Assembly: GCA_029948255.1 (NCBI GenBank)
Contig: JALIZF010001907.1
Coordinates: forward strand, 936,001 to 1,000,000
DNA length: 64,000 nt
Origin: Telmatactis stephensoni
Taxonomy: Eukaryota; Cnidaria; Anthozoa; Actiniaria; Isophelliidae
Direction: 5' to 3'
The position numbers and the translations under genes were made by a program. This document shows, piece by piece, positions 12,841-26,109 of this stretch. Numbering within the stretch: position 1 is the first letter of the stretch; each line of letters starts with the position of its first letter. The notes under the pieces were generated by a model. That model was not told the DNA's origin and made no database searches. It was given only the letters and a program-made list of their open reading frames with translations.

Positions 12841-15800
12841 TAAATAGTTTCTATGTGCTCAGTAACGCCTTTAGTTATTATTAGAAACAGTGACAATGGA
12901 GTTTCAAATTACTGAATTGTTTTTGCTTCAGCCGTGTCGCGATATGGTTTCCAAAGCATTTAGGAGGAATTAAGATTCTAAATACCTCATCACACGACTG
13001 ACTGGAATTGGTCGACTTTCACACACCTCGACTATCTACAAAATTCAAACCACTCATCAAAAGGTTAGATCAAGGTTGTGTGTTTGAATGATCTGGCCGG
13101 AGGGAAAAGTCAAGTGACTTGTAAAAACAAAAAGGTTAAGAGTAAACTTGCGATCTGTTAGCTGTATACTGTCTTCATGAAGCACCAACATGTTTGCCTG
13201 TATGATAAGATAATGACGGAATAAATAAATGAAATAATAAATGAAACAGACGGAGTCACCATACATGCATAATCTGATTATCGTGCTTGTTCTATGCAAG
13301 TATGTTGGGGGGCAAAAGAATTTGGCATTCATGATATCTTTACAATCATCCCTTTCGCGATGTTTCTCAATAACTCTCTAGTTCCATGCTGATTATATAA
13401 TCATGGTCAATGTTTTGCTCGGCATTTAATGCTTGATTTTCACATATTCTCAAACACCTCGAATTACAAAAAAACATGTATCCGCAAAAATATTTAGCTT
13501 TTTACGTATGCAACTGTAGTAACTAATGGGATTAGCTTATACAAATAACAGAATGAAAATTTTTATGGGGGCTGGATCATCGAAGCGGTTGTCAGGGGTT
13601 GTCAGTGTACATGACGACAAACGGTATTATGACAAACTCGTGCTGTGCACGAACGCATGTAAAAATCGTGTTAGCTTTTCTGCTTAGAAGAGATCTAGAA
13701 TGGCCAACCTTGCGTGCAGAAGCTTTTTTACATAGAATGCATCAGCTCTCTGACGCAAACTCCATAACGACGGTGCGTCACGCAGTTATCAGCGACGTGC
13801 ACATCAATCCCATCAAAATGTGAAAACGCACTTTATTTCTCGTTTTCTCTATCTTAGACAAAAGAAAAACGCTTTTTCTTTGGGCGGAAGGCCTGACTTT
13901 AGCAAAAATTTCCGTTTTTGAATTTATGTGTTGACATTGCCTAAGTTTTGCCAGTTTGTCAAAAGATCAAAACCACTTCAGCTCAAGAACCCACGTGAGG
14001 GCAATTAGTTGTCACGGTCGAGTTAATGATAAATGAATAAAATTGTTTACCGGAGCAAACGTGCTTATAAATATACTCCCGAAAGAAAACATCCTGTAAA
14101 GATTGATAAAAATGAATGCTACTTTTATAGAAAGATTATATTTGCTGGTGCAGCAGCAGCAGCTTCGAAGGAAAACTCGTTTCAGTGTATGATGACATTG
14201 AACTTGTTTTCGTGAAAAGTGAAATGCAAATTATATGGAGCAAGTGATTAATTTCCATATTCTCCCTACTCAACTTGAAAACAACCATTATTACAGAAAA
14301 CAAGTCATTTTAAGATGTTAACCATAACTCAGGCATTGGAAGATCTTTTTTGGACACTATAGATATCGCTTCTCCTGGAACAGCTTTTTGCTTTGAGTAA
14401 TTATGGTATCTGTGGTGAATTTGTTATCCGACCCTATGACCTTGAGATCTATTCAAGCTTTTATTATAAAAGAACATATTAACTTGCAATTTTAGGACAA
14501 AAAGCCAGGGAGGAATATGTAATGTGCCAAACTTCCCACAAAAGCATATAAAATTTCAGCTTCAAAGTATAATTTTCCATAAAATCCTCTGCTCGCAGGG
14601 TAAATTTTCCATATCCTAAAGAAATCCTTTTTGTAGTTATTTTTAGATCTAAGCAATGTTTATTGATTTTTCATATCTCCAGCAATTCTTCTTTGTTTGT
14701 ACATTAAGACAGGTAAGTTAAGCTGCGATGTCAAATGATAAAACAGTCACTTGTGCAGTTATAGGCCACCAGGAAGACATGCAAGAAACCGAGACCCCAC
14801 TTACATGTAACTAATTCTGGATCCACTGGATATCCGGGCTGGATATCTTATGTAATTTAGCCTCATTTTCTTTAACTCTACCGTTTTTTCTGTTTCCACA
14901 ATAAAGCATAATTTATGTACAATATATACCTATTCCTTTCTACTTTCTGTATGTTTTCTGCAGGGAAAAATGAGAAAAATATATCCATTTCTTTCCCCCA
15001 AATTCACCAGCCTGCACGAGCAGAAACTCAGTCTTGTACCTAGTCTTTTCCCTGTCATTTTCCAAATGGCTGGTTAGAATAATACTCTATTGAAATTGTA
15101 CATCTTTGCTATTCATTACAAATCTCATTCAACATCGAAGACATGGAAGCCATTGTTTATTTCTTGTTTTAATTTATTTATCTTTTTCGGATTATATTTT
15201 TTGATTGCCAGAAGACAAACTGAAAACAGCGACAGGAAACGAACCGGAAACATGTCACCACTTTCCTATCGCAAATCTTACCAGCATCGACCTGCATTTT
15301 CCTACATGCAAACTTAAGCGTGCATTGACGCAATTTTAGTTCAACACGCTGCTGGAATATCAAATTGATATCAGTTTGGCAATAGGGATTCTGAATAATC
15401 GACGGTGGCCATCGCGTTTATGGTGTGTAACCATTGAGTTACATCAAAACCACTGACCTTGAACTTGTTCCTTTACAATCCACACATACCAACGCCGGAA
15501 AGCTGCGCTAACTGCTAACGGTATTGATAACATGTAGCAAATTGAAGATGTTGAACGTGACCCGCGGGCAGAATTTCAGAGGTTCTATAAGTAGCTAACC
15601 CCATCATCGTCTTGGTGAAAAGGAACGTGAGGATCGCCGGTGAAAACCGGTCGTCATTGTGGTTCTGCATATTTGCTTTCAACGTCGACTTGGTCTTCTT
15701 TCTACTTTTTAAGACTTTTTTTCCCACTATTCTCTTTATTGGATCCTCTTTTTTTTAATAACTTATGTTTAACGTACCATAAAAATTAGCTACATTTAAC

Positions 15801-17343
15801 CCAAACCCTTTGAAATCCAGACTCATTCAACAGGTCTTTTGTGCATTCATCAAAAAAGAGGAAAGCCCAAACCCCGAGCCGGAAAAGGTTAGTTATAAAC
15901 TCAGTCATAAAGCGCAATCCTTCCGAATCCCTCATAAAACAGTTTAAATACCAGATTGTTCTAACTTTTCCCTAGGTGGAGATCGGCTGCATCGCGTTTC
16001 CACAAGGCAGGGGATTTTCACGGATGTGTAAGGGGAACCACATGCCATTTTCAATCAGCAATTCGGCAAAAGACAAGACCCTTTTCTTCTAAACTGAAAG
16101 ACCTGTGATGTCAAAACAAATTCCTGTGACTTGTGCCTGAGCAAATCCAGGAACTATTCTATTTGTTTAACCTCTTTTGTACCGATAATATGAAGTTCAG
16201 GGTTGGATTTGCCGACACGCACGATTGGTGGTCTGGTTATTAAAATCAGTGACGTATCAACTCAGTAGGAGCAAAATTAAATTTAAATTGGGGTGGAAAA
16301 GGTCATCCATTCACAATCTGATAATGAAAATGTTTTGCATAAGAAAAGTATTCGAAAACAACTTGTTCTCTCGATTGTTGTCCGTCAAGTAGGATCCATC
16401 CACACTGCGTGCAAGATAAGGGAGCTGTCCTTGAACAATACTTCCCTGCTGTCCGCCCAGTGCAAGATGTTCTAGTGCCTTCTGAGTTTCGAAGCCGCGT
16501 ACAATATAAAGTTGACTCGAAGTTTTCACTTTTGCATGAAGCTAGAACAATCTATTTAACCTTGTCGTATCAGTTTCTCATTTAGTTCTGATCCCTGTTT
16601 CCCCTGCATGTGTTATTGCTCTTCACTGCTTCACTGCATGATGGAAATACCAGGTTGAACTAATTCTACGCATGCCTTTTATTTCTAGAATCTTTTCAAT
16701 GTTACGTTTCTCTGGCGAAACATCTGAAACATGACTTGCATGCAGTATAAAACATATATTAAACTTCGGTCTCTCCCTTTTCACAATAAAGAGCAAAGAC
16801 GTAAGTGTTTGTATTAAGCTTTTGTTTGATAACTGATTCTACTTTGTACTAGTTGACCTTGTTCATTTGTACTTTTTTTTTATTTACATTTTATTCGTAC
16901 CAAATACGCGTGAAGCATTTCCTGTCAGACTCGAATATTGAAATTGTTATTGATCTTATCGAAAGATTGAAATGTTGGGGATATCTTATTATCTGTATGT
17001 ATATGGTTACAAGAACCTGAGCTACTTGAACATCTTCTTAGAATTAAAGGTAGATTCCAAAGCTTTCCGCCTCTAGTCCACTCACGTTATTCCATCCATT
17101 CACATACGCTCCCATTCCATCAACTGGAACCCTTCTCCGATCACAATCCATCCGGATTTAAAGTATTCGCAGTTCTTTAGATTAGACAAAGGAAGACGGG
17201 TCGAGAACTAGGAAAATTACTACACGTTTGCACAATTTTCTAAGTTAGCAGCGGCAAAATGTCATGGACGTGTTTGAACTTGTTCTAGACAACTCCGAGA
17301 AGTTCTCTCTTTGAAACGTAAAACTCCAAACATAGCAGACGTG

Positions 17344-18727
17344 TAGCCTCCTCCGCAGGCAACCTTTGGGGCTTCCTGTGCGAAATTTTGAGAAGAAAAA
17401 AGACTGGGGACGAAAAGGAGGAGGGAAAAAAGAAGAAGGGGTTGCCTGCCAAATATCGAAGGGTACGGACACGCAGTGGTACCTCGAGGACATGCAGATG
17501 CACCCCGGGTACCCTAGGGGGCTCACCGTGTTACCAAAATCCTTTCTCCCAGTGGCTCAGTAGTTGATTCATTTCAGAGACTCAAATATGTTCTAGAGAA
17601 TAGTACTTCGAATACAAAAAGGCTCAGAGAAAGCGGAAAAAATTCAAATACTGAAAGAATTCATACCCTGCTTGGCAGAGGTTTCGTTATTTTCCGTTAG
17701 AGGGGGAAAATAACGAAATCTCTGCCAAGCCGAGGGTAAGATTTCATAGAATTCGAGTCTGCCGCTCAGGCTTAAACTCATGTAAACTGCTCAGTTATAT
17801 GTTTGATCACTTCTGAGGTCAAGAATATGTTTGAAAAAATGTATTTCTTTAATAAATTTTGTATTCCCTACGATATATCTCCGGCGGTAAACGCTATTAA
17901 AGTAGCGCCGGCTGATCTGAAAGTCAGTAATTTTATCGAACAAATTATTAACGACGGTTGACCTTGATGGTAACACAGTAGGAAGCTTATATTTGGCTAA
18001 CGATTTCCCTCCACCACTATTCAAGTCTGTCAAGACATGTTTGATTTTATTTATTCCCAACACAACATTTATTAATGCAACGGTCTAAAGTCTTTGTATT
18101 GGAATCAACCCTCTCCCGTTGTAAGATCAATATCTTCGAGTTGTTGTTGTTGCTGTTGAACGTCGTCAAAGGAATGATTGTGAAGCTTCTGGGAAACAGT
18201 TTGAAGTTTCCATACTTTCTAATAGAACCCGAGGAATTATCTGGCTGTTTTTATATCGTCATATGTAGTAGATCATAGTAGATACTCCATTTCCATGCGT
18301 CGAGCTCACGGACTTCCACGGATGTGTGCCCGGGCGCAATCAGTTTACTCAAATCAAAACTTCAAAGCAGCTTTGAAAGCTAAGAATTTGCTATGGATTT
18401 TCGTGAGCATTTACATCATTGTAACGGTAATAATTTTTGTGCCGCGAAAGTAGGAATACGGGCGTTTTAGTTTATAAGAGATCGTACACAATGAGAAAAT
18501 TCTAACACTGTACCCCGTAGACATCTTTGAGGCTACGAATTCTTAACACCCGTCCCCTGCTTAGGAGATTTTAAGATGCGCGAACCGACCTGCGCGATCT
18601 GACAAGTAGTTGTCGATATTTGGCAGGCAACTCTCGCCTTTTCTCGCCTGGCGTCCAGGCCACTACGTGTCTTTAACACAGGAGGCCCAAAGCGAAAAAG
18701 CGAACAGTTGCCTGCGGAGGAGGCTAG
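17344..18727. mobile_element. hAT-like non-autonomous element, 1384 bp, with 8-bp TSD
   Basis: It begins TAGCCTCCTCCGCAGGCAAC and ends with the inverted complement. The flanks carry the direct repeat CAGACGTG at 17336-17343 and 18728-18735, an 8-bp duplication as made by hAT transposases. A second inverted pair inside (17441-17458 and 18613-18631, GTTGCCTGCCAAATATCG) marks the inner edge of each end. No transposase frame was found inside; the interior carries a perfect hairpin at 17663-17739. The 154-bp element at 10822-10975 is a short relative with the same ends. Confidence 0.9.
17663..17739. repeat. Near-perfect hairpin inside the hAT-like element
   Basis: The arm CTTGGCAGAGGTTTCGTTAT (from 17671), continuing to TTTTCC, pairs with GGAAAATAACGAAATCTCTGCCAAG with one mismatch. 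The loop is about 10 bases. It may be a nested MITE or a structural part of the host element. Confidence 0.85.
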
Positions 18728-19053
18728 CAGACGTGGTGGCCCTCAAAGTTTTGTAACAACTTGTGTACGGTTATCTATGGGGCTGATCTTGTTGCTAATT
18801 TTGGATCCCGTCATCAAGATACTTTAGTGTCAAATGCACAGCAAGCTTAGGATCTGTAACTAGGTCAAGGTTTAGCTCTACTAGAGATAAGGGAATGGCT
18901 TACTCCAGCTTCGTTCTTGGAACACGGTTTGCAGTCCAATTCAGATTTGCAATTCCCACATCTACGAATCGAAATAAAAGACGTTAACCCGAGCTCCAGA
19001 GGGATAAAGCTCAGGAGAATCCAGAGCTTAATTAATTTAAGGCTCAGGCACGT

Positions 19054-19160
19054 TACCCTGGGTCCCAGAGGGATTTTTTCCTGAAATGATTTGGCGAGCG
19101 CTCGCGCTAAATCAGTATTTCAGCTGTTTCAGGAAAAAAATTTCTCTGGAACCCAGAGTA
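19054..19160. mobile_element. Foldback element with GC-rich palindromic core
   Basis: The arm TACCCTGGGTCCCAGAGGGA (from 19054), continuing through TTTTTTCCTGAAAT, is complementary to the arm ending at 19160. The centre reads GGCGAGCGCTCGCGCT, itself nearly palindromic. Confidence 0.8.
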
Positions 19161-19635
19161 CAGACACTTGAATTGTTGATTAAAAAGTGAAGTGTTTGTC
19201 TCTGTCTATTGTTGCAGTAAAATACAAGTGAAGCTTAAAAATCGTGCAAAAAAATCTTAAAGGACCCAGTCTCGTTAGTTTTCGTGAAAGATATCAAGGT
19301 GTTGAAATAAACTGCTGGAGCTTGACCAAAGGGTAACTAGAGATTCTGATTTGTGTTCTTTTTCTTTCTTCACTTGTAATCCCGCCTCTGCCCATCCCCC
19401 TTCACTCCCCTAATAGATTATCAAAGGTGACTGCAAACTGTAAATTCTATTTTAAGAATACATATTCAGAATACATATTTTTTTGCACGAATGCACATAA
19501 ATTAAAATACAACGAGTCCAATGTCGGTAAAACTGAGTAAAGAATTCATAACTTTATTTTCCGACCACAGCTGAAAAGTGCCTTTGGCAACCTCAACAAA
19601 ACTCACAAACATGTTGCCGTCCATTGAAATTGCTA

Positions 19636-19876
19636 TTAAAAGCCAGGGCTACACGAACGATTTTTTGCGACACGATTTTTTGATATCAACAGCGTTTAAT
19701 ACAATTTCATACACCATATTTGTTTATGAAAACCAGTCTTTAATGACACGCTGCCTTATTGCGAGCATTTGCTGCCAGCAGTTCTCGCTCATGAAGGTAC
19801 CACATCGGTGATTTCAAAAATCGCGTCGCCTGTGTAAGACTTGCAAGCAAAAGATCGCTCGTGTAGCCGCGGCTTA
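19636..19876. mobile_element. MITE with CGTGTAGCCGCGGCTT-type ends
   Basis: The left end AAAGCCAGGGCTACACGAAC and the right end GCTCGTGTAGCCGCGGCTTAA are imperfect inverted repeats of about 30 bp. The right edge abuts TTAA. There is no coding content. Confidence 0.65.
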
Positions 19877-21986
19877 ATTAGCTAGTCCGGATAAATTTGA
19901 ATTTTGAGAAAATTCAAAGACGCATCTTTTTTTTGTTCCTCACTTTAGACAAATTCAAAGAAAAACGCGCCGCCAGGTTTTCGTGTAGAAGGAAGGAAAA
20001 CGCAGCAGGCAAAAAGGTCTCACTTATAACGTTTCTGGACAGGAAAAAAATAATCTCCTTTTTCCGGCGTTTCAAGGGAACCCAAAAAAAAATCCGAGTT
20101 CGTGCGAGGACCACAAATAATCTCGAAGTAATCGCATGTAAGCCTGGGCAACGCTGGAATGGGAGACTCCGCTAACAGGCAAGAGAACTAAGCCTAAGGA
20201 AATATTTGCTGGGCCACGCAGATATTCATAAAACGTCTCGGTATGGTATATTCAATACTGTATGTGACTCATGTATTTAAAATCACTGTCAACAAATAGA
20301 ACCACTGAAGTAGATTTCCGCTGTTTTGGTCTTTTCAAACCCACGCGAGTATTAATCTCTTGTCTAAACGCTGGGATCTACTGCAAGCATAAACTCCAAC
20401 CGCAAGATAAATAGTTGCGCAACAAGTTATAAGGCACTCAACAAGCATTTACGCGTACAAAAAAAATGTTCGTTTTTTCCGCCTTAAGAGTACAAGTTCA
20501 GCTACTCATTTGTCCTTGTGACCTGGGATATGTAAGGTGGAAATTGAATTGGCAGTGCTTGCTGTGCTGCCATCACGCTAGACATGAAGTATCACATTTC
20601 ACAGGATACAAATTATGGAAAATATTTATATCAAATTTGAATTTATTTTCTGGTATATTGGTAATAATGAATTTTAAAGTTAGTTTTCAAGTAAGTAAGC
20701 TATGCTGGCACACAGTTAAGACAGACACCAGTCTCAAAAAATATTCTACTAACAGATTACGTTAACGTCCTTGGCCTTCAAAATGGTACTTGAGTACTCG
20801 TCGTGTTCAAAATGTTCTTGAAACCAAAGGTTAACTTTTATTTTACAGTACTGAAGGAATCCTAAAATCTTTTGATCAACATTTACCTCCATTTGAAATC
20901 ACACTCCATTTGAAGGCACCACCTGTGAACTGATGAGTAGACCAGCATTTGAAAAAGGCTGTTCTTTGAAAATTTTAAACTACAAGATGGTGATAAAAGC
21001 TTTAATTATGTCTAAATAATAGCTCAAAGAACAAAACAAAATATAATGAAGGCAAAAAATCGCTTAAAAAATGCTGTGTCTTCAATTTTTTTCTTCGACA
21101 CTTCTGTTAAGCTCTTTCCAAATATTGTGAAATGACATACTTGTTCATAGACGGACAAAACTGTACGGTAGGTAAAAGGAAATGACAGTTCATATCTTTT
21201 TTTGGCATCAGTCCAAAGTTCATTTCGCACCCACGAAAGTACCCGAACCGAAACGAAAGAAATCGGTAACAAACTCATGGGACTATACCACCCACGCCAT
21301 GGGACAAGTAAAGTGCTCTTGCCTTTCGTTTTGCCTGAGAAGAAACATTACGAAATATCATGAATTTTATAATCTGCTATCTAAGGAGATCAGTTGAAAC
21401 GCAAGCAAGTTTCCGGTCAACATGCGACCGGAAGTGCGATTTACCTTGAACTTTTGTACATATCCATCATTTCTAAGCTAAATCAGGAAAAGGACTAATG
21501 TTAGGGGGGACAGGGTAGAGAGGGTCGATCAGCTTCATTCAGCCGATACAATCTTTTTGTTGGCTATATTTGCAAGCGAAGCAAATAAAAAGAGCTGTCA
21601 CATGAAGTTCACGTGTTATGTGACACATTTTCATTAGCACAAAAATATGGTCTGATCGACGAATCAGTAAGGAGAAAAACACTTTTAATCAGTGTTATTT
21701 GCGCAGCAGTAAACACGTGCCTCGACCAATCAGAGCGAAGAAGTTGTCCTGATGTCACATACGTCACCTGTCAAAAACCCCATCAAAAAAATTTTGTTTT
21801 AACGCTTGCAACGGAGAGGGGTTTTCTTGCTAGGGCCTTGAGATCGACAGAGGTACAACTAGCTATAGAAGAACTCATAGTTGGCCTTGGACAGCCGCTA
21901 GCGAAGCGATTTACATCGATTGCCCCCTTTCTCTCCAGTACAGCAGTCCAAATCAGCTGTTTTGGTGTTGTTTGAAAGTGACAACA

Positions 21987-24900
21987 ATGCTGTGCTGCAA
22001 GAAGAAACCATTAGATAAAAAACCTGAGCCTTTGGTAGAATATCCTGATGGAGGATGGGGCTGGTTTGTGTGTTTGGCAACGTTCACAACTCAGTTCATA
22101 GTGTTGGGGACGATGAATAATTTTGGAGTCATTTATGTAGAACTCCTGAAAGAATTCAAAGTAGGCAAGGCAGAGGCAGGTAAGGGATCTTATGTTATAT
22201 TGTTCAAGATCATGGCTCGAAAAACAACATGCTAATGACTACCGGCCATTGTTTGAGGCATAAATTTATTACCCGAATTCATACGACATTTTCAGCTGTT
22301 TTTTCAACCAAGCGATTTTTCCCTGACTTGATTTCCGCAACAAAATTTTCTGCGTCCCGCGCTGTTAAAATTTCAAACTCCCCCGCTGTAAACGATCGGT
22401 AAAAATTATATTTCTCGAACTTTAATTATTCTGACTTCATTGTTTTGAGGTCAGCTGATTTCGATGTTCCGAATCTATCAGAACTTTTTCGTTTTTGTGG
22501 TTTAAAGGATCACTTTCTGCTCTTACCAAAAATTTTGTACCCAGCATGTTACAGTTTAATAAGAACATTCTATAGCTGACTTCAGCAAAAATGTACAAGT
22601 TCATTCAAGTTTATGTAATCTGTCTATTGTGTTTATATTTTTGGGGAGGATAGATCTTGAAAGACATTGTTATTCTTGAAATTTGGGTACTTGAAATCGC
22701 AATGTTATAGCGGTAAATTGTTCTCTAGAGAAATTTTTCTTTCAGTCCTCAGATATCACGTGTATATATAAATGTCAAGGTTTTGTGTTTATTCCTGTAA
22801 AACTGGTTTTAGGACCAATCAGAATCGTTCTTTGCCTTTGATTGACGAGTTCGGCTTTACCCTGTGGAGCTCAGCTCATAATTCTCGAAGCTCAAGAACC
22901 TCGGATTTCAACTGTGATTTAGAGGAAAACTTAATCAAAATTGCACAATCGACTGGAATCTGTTGGATATTCCAGCAGTTGTTTTCTTGCTCGTTGCAAG
23001 CAATCAAACAATAACAGATTATGCAGTATTATCGAAATCAAAACATTTTCCTATAAATGCACTAACACGCTTTGTGGTTTGAGCTGAGGACGCTGTATTT
23101 GCACCCAACGCAGAAGCGAACAACAAAATCGATGAATCGCTTAGCGTTCAAAGAAAATAAAGTTTTCATATCCCAGCTTATCGTTGATAACCTTGTTTAT
23201 TTGGATTGAGATCTGAGACAAGAACCAAGCGACAAAAACAAAACTAGACAAATTTAGATTGAAAATATTGCTCGAGATAACCTTGATGTATTTAAAACGG
23301 AATGGAAAGCAATAAAGTTTGGTTTGTTACAATTTTAATTGCCTCCGATGTCCGAACTGGTATTCCAGTCCTCTTCGACTTCGTTTTTCGTGAGTGACAT
23401 TTGAGTTCTGTAGATCCCCCGGGCCGATTGCAAGTGATTTCGAGGACGGGAACTTTCTTGTCCAGAATTTTTTTTCTTTAAATAAAAGACGGTTATTAGT
23501 TAATGGATGAGTTAACAATCTCACATGATAACAATCTCAAAAGGGAGGACGCATCACATGATTTCGGCTTAAGAATGCTCTCCGTGCATGAGTAATCATT
23601 GTATTGTTTGTACAAAATTATCTATTGTACTTGAACGAGTCGTACGCTGTTTTGCATTCTGCCCGGATATATAATTGTAATGATTGTTATTGTGGCTGAC
23701 CGCACAAGTCAAACTTGTGCTTCGTGTTTGCTGATGCGTGCTGCAGCCAAAGGACACACACCTTTTACCCTGTTCTTATTGTTCTATCTTGTGAGATCTT
23801 GAGAAATTCGATGCCAAGGCATTAGAGTGCTCACTGTAATATCTATTATTTTTCATGCACTACTGGCACTTGATTTCCATGATCATATTATTATGTACAA
23901 AGCCTTGTAAAACAAAACAAAATTGTTTTTCATGAATTTGAAACGCTCATTAGACAGCATGAGATTGAGCCCTTGACAGTGAAATTAAAAAACCTCATTA
24001 AAAAACTTTTTGTCTTTTGTCTTCAGCATGGGTTGGATCCATCACCTATGGGATGATGTTCCTCCTTGGCCCTCTTGGAACCACACTGTGTAAAAAAATT
24101 GGATGCAGACTTACAACTATCATAGGGTGTTCAATAGCATCTGGGGCATGCCTCCTGGGTTCCTTTGCCCCTAACATTTATGTAATGGACTTTACCTATG
24201 GCCTGATGTTTGGTATTGGAGCTAGTATGTGTTACTTTCCTACCGTCATCATCCTTGGAACCTATTTCAGCAAGCGCCTATCCCTTGCCAATGGCCTGAC
24301 ATCCGCCGGTAGTGGTGTAGGTTCACTTGCAATGGGACCCATTCTCCAGTGGTTGATAAACTTCTTTGGGATGAGAAATACCATGCGTATTTCTTCTGGT
24401 ATGATGGCATCTATCATTATTATTGCTTTGGTCTACAGGCCAATCAATACTCCATTTCTCAATGCGGATAAGCTATGAACCCAAAAAGAAAGAAGGAGAG
24501 AAAAAGAAAGGAATACTTACAAGGTTCATTGACCTCAGTCTCTTCAAGAACAAGGCATATGTAGTGTGGTGTGCATCACTTTCCTTTTGGATGCTGGGGT
24601 ATTTCGTTCCATTTGTGCATTTGGTGAGTATTTCTGCTGGCATTTGTGGTGTTCATCCTTCCCTCCATTATGATAATTCCTATATTTTACATTGTATTTA
24701 AACTAAAAATATCTTATCTTGATCTCAGATCCGTCTTGCCACTCTCCAAGGTGTTGACATGTTCAAAGCTACCCTCCTGATTGGAATGATGTCAGTGGGA
24801 TCCACAGTGGGACGACTCTTCTTTGGCAAGATTGCTGATCACCCTAAAGTGAACAGACTGTATCTGTATCAGTTCTCATTTCTTATGATTGGAATCAGTA

Positions 24901-26109
24901 ATACCATATGCCCAGTCATGAAAACCTATCCTGGTCTGGCCTTCTATGCCACCTTCTTTGGCTTCTTTGAAGGATGTTATGTGCTACTGGCTCCTGTTCT
25001 TACTGGAGATATTGTTGGACGTAACAACATGGCTACTGGTGTTGGACTTCTGTTTGCTGTTAAGTCTGTCCCCCTTACTCTTGGTCCTCCTATTGCAGGT
25101 ATGTGAAACTACTGCTTTAAGCAACCTTTTTGCAAGCAGCAAGATTATTTACATGTATCAAAATTCACCTCCATGAAAGAGGTGAATTTTGAGAGCCTCC
25201 ATGAAAAAAATTGGAAAGAAGAAATGAACTTGTAACTTACCTTTACACCACTCTAAAAACCAGGTTTGCATATTATTAGGATGTAAAAACTACATTGACT
25301 AAAGTTGTTTTATTCTTCCTTTGCCAGGTTTTATCTATGATACATCTAATTCTTATGAAGTTGCTTTCTACATTGCTGGTGCAGTGCCTATTTTAGCTGC
25401 ATGCATGATGTTTGCTATTCCATTCCTGATGCCAAAACAAGATGATGAACCAGACCACAAACATTATGGCAAGTTTGAAGTCATTATGGATGAGAAAGAT
25501 GAAGACAGAAGTTCTGGCTATGATTCACAGCCTCGCCTCCCACAAATGTTCATTGAGCCAGCAACTCCTACTTTGCCACCAGAAACCCTTGAAGCAGAAT
25601 CCCTCCCACAAATTCCTCAGTTAATATTACACAATCCTAAGAGACATTCTGGGGATCAAACTGATCTCCCACCAATCACAGCCATTCCAAAACACCTACG
25701 TCCAAAGTCAGTCCAGAGCTTTGCAAGTCTTACTGGATCACATGTTAGCATCAATAGCATATTAAGTAGATCTGGTCCAAGTACTTCTAACATTAATGCA
25801 TTACCAACAATACAAGAGAATAATCATGCAGATACTGACCATTACACTGTCAGAAGAAGTCAAGTGCTTGAACTTCAAAGAGAACTGAGCCCATCTTTGT
25901 TTTCTCTTGTGACAAGACGTTTGGGATTGGAGACACCTTCCAGTAAAAACACTCTGATGCCTAAACAGATATCTGCCAGCAAATATGGTGGAAGCATAGG
26001 ATGCATATCAGTTCCTGGAGATGCTGCTCCTATTTCTTATTCTGAAAACATTGCTAAAAGAGAGGAACAGGAAAGAGAAGTAATGCTTGGAAATGTGACA
26101 AGTGTGTAA
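21987..26109 (+). CDS. SLC16-family transporter A (MCT-like), 4 exons, one +1 frame break
   Basis: Exons: 21987-22179, 24027-24623, 24729-25098, 25328-26109. The ATG at 21987 (ACAATGC) puts the SLC16 signature YPDGGWGW at residues 19-26, at the start of TM1. Family members are 12-TM major-facilitator carriers of monocarboxylates, aromatic amino acids or thyroid hormones at the plasma membrane. TM8 carries GRLFFGKIAD and the end of TM10 has GPPIAG; from memory these look closer to MCT8/MCT10 than to the lactate carriers MCT1-4, but the substrate is unknown. A cytosolic tail of about 220 residues follows. Between about 24437 and 24478 one surplus base puts a TGA (24476-24478) in frame; downstream coding (EPKKKEGEKKK.., FKNKAYVVW) resumes at +1. 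Without that base the product is 646 aa. It is the first of a tandem pair with SLC16-B. Confidence 0.88.
25160..25191. repeat. Short hairpin in SLC16-A intron 3
   Basis: AAAATTCACCTC and GAGGTGAATTTT are separated by 6-8 bases. A small foldback within intron 25099-25327. Confidence 0.7.

Larger units (their letters stand above)
11635..17335. other. Gene-poor region with MITEs
   Basis: No exon chain or protein domain was recognised on either strand over about 5.7 kb. It contains two MITEs (12268-12475 and 12688-12840) and otherwise unique-looking AT-rich sequence with short chance open frames. Non-coding RNA genes cannot be excluded by eye. Confidence 0.5.
18736..21986. other. Gene-free interval upstream of SLC16-A
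   Basis: No domain or exon chain was recognised. It holds foldbacks at 19054-19160 and 19636-19876. A 120-codon open frame at 21613-21975 is out of frame with SLC16-A, has no recognisable motif, and probably lies in the promoter/5' leader. A short hairpin (GTCACAT..ATGTGAC) occurs near 21598-21625. Confidence 0.5.

Noticed and set aside
17245..17563. Overlapping 65-93 codon frames near 17.4 kb
   Set aside because: They lie across the left end of the hAT-like element, with strong purine/pyrimidine bias; no transposase similarity seen.
21613..21975. 120-codon open frame just upstream of SLC16-A
   Set aside because: Out of frame with the transporter, no recognisable motif, and it ends 12 bases before the real ATG; most likely leader or promoter sequence.
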